From: CAYLMM01 sp964384825
GTDB lineage: Bacteria; Krumholzibacteriota; Krumholzibacteriia; LZORAL124-64-63
Direction of reading: 5' to 3'
Length of the DNA stretch: 8,650 bases
Assembly (NCBI GenBank): GCA_964384825.1
Contig: CAYLMM010000078.1
Coordinates: forward strand, 1-8,650
How positions within the stretch are numbered: the first letter of the stretch is position 1; each line of letters starts with the position of its first letter. Below, piece after piece: positions 7,665-8,650 of the stretch. Both the position numbers and the translations under genes were made by a program. The notes under the pieces are model-generated. The model was not told the DNA's origin and searched no databases. It saw only the letters and a program-made list of their open reading frames with translations.

Positions 7665-8650
7665 CTAGTTCTCCTCTCCCGCGCCGACGTCCTTGATCAG
7701 GGCGCCCTCGCTCAGCAGGGTCTGGCCGTGCAGAACGACGCGGCGGCCGGCTTCCAGGCCGGCGACTATCTGCGCGCGGTCCACGTTCGCGACGCCGGTC
7801 TGCACCGGGCGCAGCGAAGCCCGCGGGCCGTCCCCGCCGTCGGAGACCACCCACACGCCCGTTCCTTCTCCATCATCGACCAGGCAATCGGCCGGCACGG
7901 TCAGGATGTCGGGCAGATGGACGGTCCGCACCCGCACCGACACCAGCAGGCCGGGCAGCAGCCGACCGTCGGGATTGGGGAACAGGGCCTCGCCCTCGAG
8001 CAGATGGGTCTGCGGATCGGCCATCAGGTCGAGCTGGCTGATCTCGCCTTCGATCTCGCCGATCCCATCCTCGGACCAGACCGCCTTCTGCCCCACGGCC
8101 AAAGCCAGAGCCTGGCGGCTGCCGGCATCGAAACAGACCTTCACCTCGTCGGTGCGGGCGATCCGGATCAGCGGCTCGCCGACTTCCACGGTCTCGCCCT
8201 CGACCACCAGGATGCTGGTGACCACGCCGCCCTCGCCGGCGACCAGGGCTGTGCTGCCCTCGGCGTCGGCCAGATCCTGGGCGGCCACCTTCAGCGATGT
8301 CTCGGCCGCGTCGAGTTCCTGCTCCGATATGGCGCCCTCGGCGAAGAGGTTCCGCATCCGGCGGGTGTCGGCCAGCGTGTTCCGGTAGGTGGCGCGGGAT
8401 TTCTCCACCGAATGGAACATCGGCGAAGGGGCCTCGTCGGCCAGCCGCAGCACGACGTCGCCGGCCGAGACGGTATCGCCCTCGCTCACCGGGATGCCGA
8501 CCACGCGCAGGGCGTTGTTCGAGACCACCGGGTACTGCACCACGCCCTCGACCGTGCCGGCCAGGGTGATCCAGCGATCGAGATCGCCCAATTCGGCGGC
8601 CACCGTCTCGACCGGGATCCCCTGCGTTTCCTGGACCGAACGGATGCCGG
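7665..8650 (-). CDS. RND periplasmic adaptor (membrane fusion protein), N-terminus off the right edge
   Basis: This is the HlyD/AcrA-type adaptor linking the RND pump to an outer-membrane channel. The frame is open to the edge (327 codons plus stop visible), and the residues before the GTG at 8603 (ending QGIPVETV) are typical pre-barrel sequence, so that GTG is internal; the signal or lipid anchor is off the window. Counting from 8603, there are two lipoyl half-motifs (28-56 and about 126-150), separated by a helical hairpin (about 58-118) with R82, L86 and S93 in the RLS spacing used for TolC contact. They are followed by a beta-barrel region with LLPGLLVSVRV and the conserved LTVPADCLVDD, then a membrane-proximal domain ending LIKDVGAGEEN. 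The stop is one base from the RND ATG, so the two are coupled. No outer-membrane channel gene is in view. Confidence 0.92.
   Translation of the reverse strand, partial: GIRSVQETQGIPVETVAAELGDLDRWITLAGTVEGVVQYPVVSNNALRVVGIPVSEGDTVSAGDVVLRLADEAPSPMFHSVEKSRATYRNTLADTRRMRNLFAEGAISEQELDAAETSLKVAAQDLADAEGSTALVAGEGGVVTSILVVEGETVEVGEPLIRIARTDEVKVCFDAGSRQALALAVGQKAVWSEDGIGEIEGEISQLDLMADPQTHLLEGEALFPNPDGRLLPGLLVSVRVRTVHLPDILTVPADCLVDDGEGTGVWVVSDGGDGPRASLRPVQTGVANVDRAQIVAGLEAGRRVVLHGQTLLSEGALIKDVGAGEEN

Noticed and set aside
4445..7696. A 1083-codon open frame on the plus strand opposite the RND gene
   Set aside because: It mirrors the RND gene and is rich in His, Asp, Arg and Gln, with no recognisable domain. 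This is the pattern produced by reading the complement of GC-rich codons. The minus-strand frame is a clear RND permease.

Overview
All five complete genes and both partial genes in this window lie on the minus strand, so transcription runs from the right edge to the left. The DNA is very GC-rich (clearly above 60% by eye; not computed) and densely packed. The organism is probably a high-GC bacterium with an outer membrane: it encodes a tripartite-type RND efflux pump with a periplasmic adaptor that carries a TolC-docking motif, and a periplasmic binding protein. I cannot place it taxonomically. No rRNA, tRNA, CRISPR array, transposase or integrase is visible.

In order of transcription: (1) 8650-7665, a periplasmic adaptor (membrane fusion protein), N-terminus cut by the window edge; (2) 7663-4565, a 1032-residue RND permease one base after the adaptor stop, clearly the same operon; (3) a 248-base gap (4564-4317) holding a plausible promoter, a long GC-rich hairpin, a G-quadruplex motif on the plus strand and a hairpin around a Shine-Dalgarno; (4) 4316-1652, a compact ABC importer operon of binding protein, ATPase and FecCD/BtuC-type permease, with a 5-base gap and a 4-base overlap; (5) 1565-672, a DMT/EamA-family transporter, possibly leaderless; (6) 586-1, the N-terminal 195 residues of an ATP-type phosphoenolpyruvate carboxykinase, with a strong Shine-Dalgarno and a promoter buried in the end of the DMT gene.

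The adaptor and RND permease should form an efflux machine with a TolC-like channel encoded elsewhere. The binding protein, ATPase and permease should form a BtuCDF-like importer for cobalamin, heme or an iron chelate; the residues expected to dock binding protein to permease are present on both sides. The DMT transporter and the carboxykinase look like separate units, each with its own candidate promoter.

The most unusual point is in the RND permease. The two membrane aspartates of the classical proton relay (AcrB D407/D408) are replaced by Thr-Asn, and the TM10 lysine (AcrB K940) by Asn, in an otherwise intact pump. I see no wholly new multi-gene system here. The rest of the interest lies in the regulatory architecture between genes.
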